A stretch of 5,665 bases of DNA from contig DAOVOU010000161.1 in NCBI GenBank assembly GCA_030629475.1, positions 1-5,665 of the forward strand, written 5' to 3'. A program made the position numbers and the translations under genes. Of this stretch, positions 5,055-5,665 are shown piece by piece; the stretch's first letter is position 1, and each line of letters begins with the position of its first letter. The stretch is from Desulfobacterales bacterium. GTDB taxonomy: Bacteria > Desulfobacterota > Desulfobacteria > Desulfobacterales > C00003060. Under the pieces are notes generated by a model. It ran no database searches and was not told the DNA's origin. It saw nothing but the letters and a program-made list of their open reading frames with translations.

Positions 5055-5456
5055 ATGTCCTTCTCAGGCAAAGACGAAGTCATACTGGTTATTGATGACG
5101 CAGAGTGCATTAGAGATTCCTGTTGTCAGGTCTTGACCAAAGCGGGATATCGGGTAGAAACGGCCATTAACGGAGAAGTGGGCCTGGCCAAGGCCAGAGA
5201 AATACGGCTCGACGTCGTTTTGGTCGATCTCGATATGCCTGGCGCCTCTGGTTTGGAGGTCATGGATCGATTGAATGAGATCAGCCCGGGGATCATCAAG
5301 ATCGTGGTGACAGGAAACACCACTATTGATTTGGAAGAAGAGATCGTCCGGAAAGGCCGAGCTGTGAGCTACCTTGCCAAGCCTTTTTCCCCGGATCAGT
5401 TGAAGCAGGTTGTTCGAAGGGCGTTGGACAGTAAGGTAGTAGGCGGTAGGCGGTAG
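5055..5456 (+). CDS. Single-domain response regulator (receiver only)
   Basis: A 133-residue CheY-like receiver with no output domain. Key residues are all present: D14 and D15 in the acidic pocket, phosphoacceptor D58 (VLVDLDMPG), T86 (VVVTGN) and K109 (YLAKPF). It most resembles the receiver of the activator at 1288: both carry the pattern RDxCxQxLTKxGxxV after the first strand. It may relay phosphate, compete for it, or act by protein contact. The frame extends to GTG 4950, but those 35 extra residues include translated CCGCAAT repeat (RNPQSEFQNPN), so I take ATG 5055. No Shine-Dalgarno precedes either start. The C-terminus VVGGRR and the TAG stop come from the GTAGGCG repeat. A sigma-54-like element lies about 170-190 bases upstream. 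Confidence 0.9.
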   Translation: MSFSGKDEVILVIDDAECIRDSCCQVLTKAGYRVETAINGEVGLAKAREIRLDVVLVDLDMPGASGLEVMDRLNEISPGIIKIVVTGNTTIDLEEEIVRKGRAVSYLAKPFSPDQLKQVVRRALDSKVVGGRR

Positions 5457-5466
5457 GCGGTAGGCA
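5439..5466. repeat. GTAGGCG heptamers overlapping the receiver gene end
   Basis: GTAGGCG occurs three times in perfect tandem (5439, 5446, 5453), followed by GTAGGCA (5460). The second and third copies supply the last codons, and TAG at 5454 is the stop. Since 7 is not a multiple of 3, successive TAGs fall in all three frames. Confidence 0.92.
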
Positions 5467-5471
5467 GTGAC

Positions 5472-5495
5472 TTTCAATAAGTTGTAGAATTTTCG
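5472..5495. repeat. Dispersed 24-bp motif, copy 2
   Basis: Matches 210-233 at 22 of 24 positions, with core GTTGTAGAA at 5481-5489. It starts 15 bases after the receiver gene stop and five after the heptamers. Confidence 0.55.
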
Positions 5496-5498
5496 TAA

Positions 5499-5527
5499 CT
5501 ACTCAGGTTCAAAGTTCCAAGGTTCAC
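5499..5527 (+). repeat. 29-bp direct repeat, copy 1
   Basis: Identical to 5621-5649 except for one base. It begins CTACTCAGGTTCAA and continues into GGTTC units. Together the copies bracket a GC-rich segment. Confidence 0.8.
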
Positions 5528-5585
5528 CCTGGCCCAGACCGGGTTTTTCTCTGCGCGGCATTCTCCGGCTTCTGTCGCGCCAGGG
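5527..5585. other. GC-rich segment with nested inverted repeats
   Basis: This short segment between the two direct repeats is clearly more GC-rich than its surroundings. CCCTGGC (5527-5533) pairs with GCCAGGG (5579-5585), and GCGCG (5553-5557) with CGCGC (5576-5580). I see no gene in it. It may be a small insertion or a structured dispersed element. Confidence 0.45.
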
Positions 5586-5620
5586 CGGGCGGTTCAAGGT
5601 TAGAGAGCGATGAAGATTAG

Positions 5621-5649
5621 CTACTCAGGTTCAAGGTTCCAAGGTTCAC
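5621..5649 (+). repeat. 29-bp direct repeat, copy 2
   Basis: Same as 5499-5527 with one mismatch (G for A within the first GGTTCAA/AGTTCC junction). GGTTC units continue at 5651 toward the window edge, so the tract may go on outside. Confidence 0.8.
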
Positions 5650-5665
5650 GGTTCAGAGATTAACC

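Noticed and set aside
5610..5663. Short frame starting ATGAAGATTAGC
   Set aside because: It stops after 17 codons and consists almost entirely of the direct repeat and GGTTC units.

Overview
The window looks like a chromosomal piece of a Gram-negative, sigma-54-using bacterium, most likely a deltaproteobacterium sensu lato (Desulfobacterota, such as a sulfate reducer or syntroph). That placement is inference. It rests on the short kinase plus NtrC-type activator pair, the style of the proteins, and intergenic tracts of short tandem repeats of the kind that, from general knowledge, litter such genomes and a few other environmental phyla. No rRNA, tRNA, transposase, CRISPR array or phage gene is visible.

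Layout. Positions 1-450 hold no gene, only repeat tracts, a candidate sigma-70-like promoter and a motif that recurs at the far end of the window. A histidine kinase without a sensor domain (451-1230, +) is followed 57 bases later by an NtrC-type sigma-54 activator with receiver, AAA+ and Fis domains (1288-2643, +). They probably form one operon and one two-component system. The convergent gap 2644-2820 is almost wholly tandem heptamers. On the minus strand lie a membrane-anchored YkuE/YaeI-like metallophosphoesterase (2821-4005) and, upstream of it, an unrecognised 87-residue basic protein (4264-4527). Positions 4528-5054 carry a 15-bp inverted repeat, several small hairpins, a perfect 17-bp palindrome and a sigma-54-like -24/-12 element. 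They lead into a single-domain response regulator (5055-5456, +). The window ends in repeats, including a 29-bp direct repeat around a GC-rich segment.

How the genes may work together. The kinase probably phosphorylates D55 of the activator. The activator, with an intact GAFTGA loop, would drive a sigma-54 promoter. The only candidate seen is upstream of the stand-alone receiver gene, with the palindrome placed as an enhancer would be, about 140 bases before the expected transcription start. The two receiver domains resemble each other, so one kinase might feed both. This circuit is a hypothesis. The phosphoesterase and the small protein have no obvious link to it.

The most unusual property is the repeat landscape. 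Nearly every gap contains tandem units of exactly 7 bp (a few of 8 or 9). Unit sequence changes from tract to tract, and even within a tract, while the 7-bp register persists. The tracts run into gene ends, supply C-terminal tails and stop codons, and lie close to the starts that lack a ribosome binding site.
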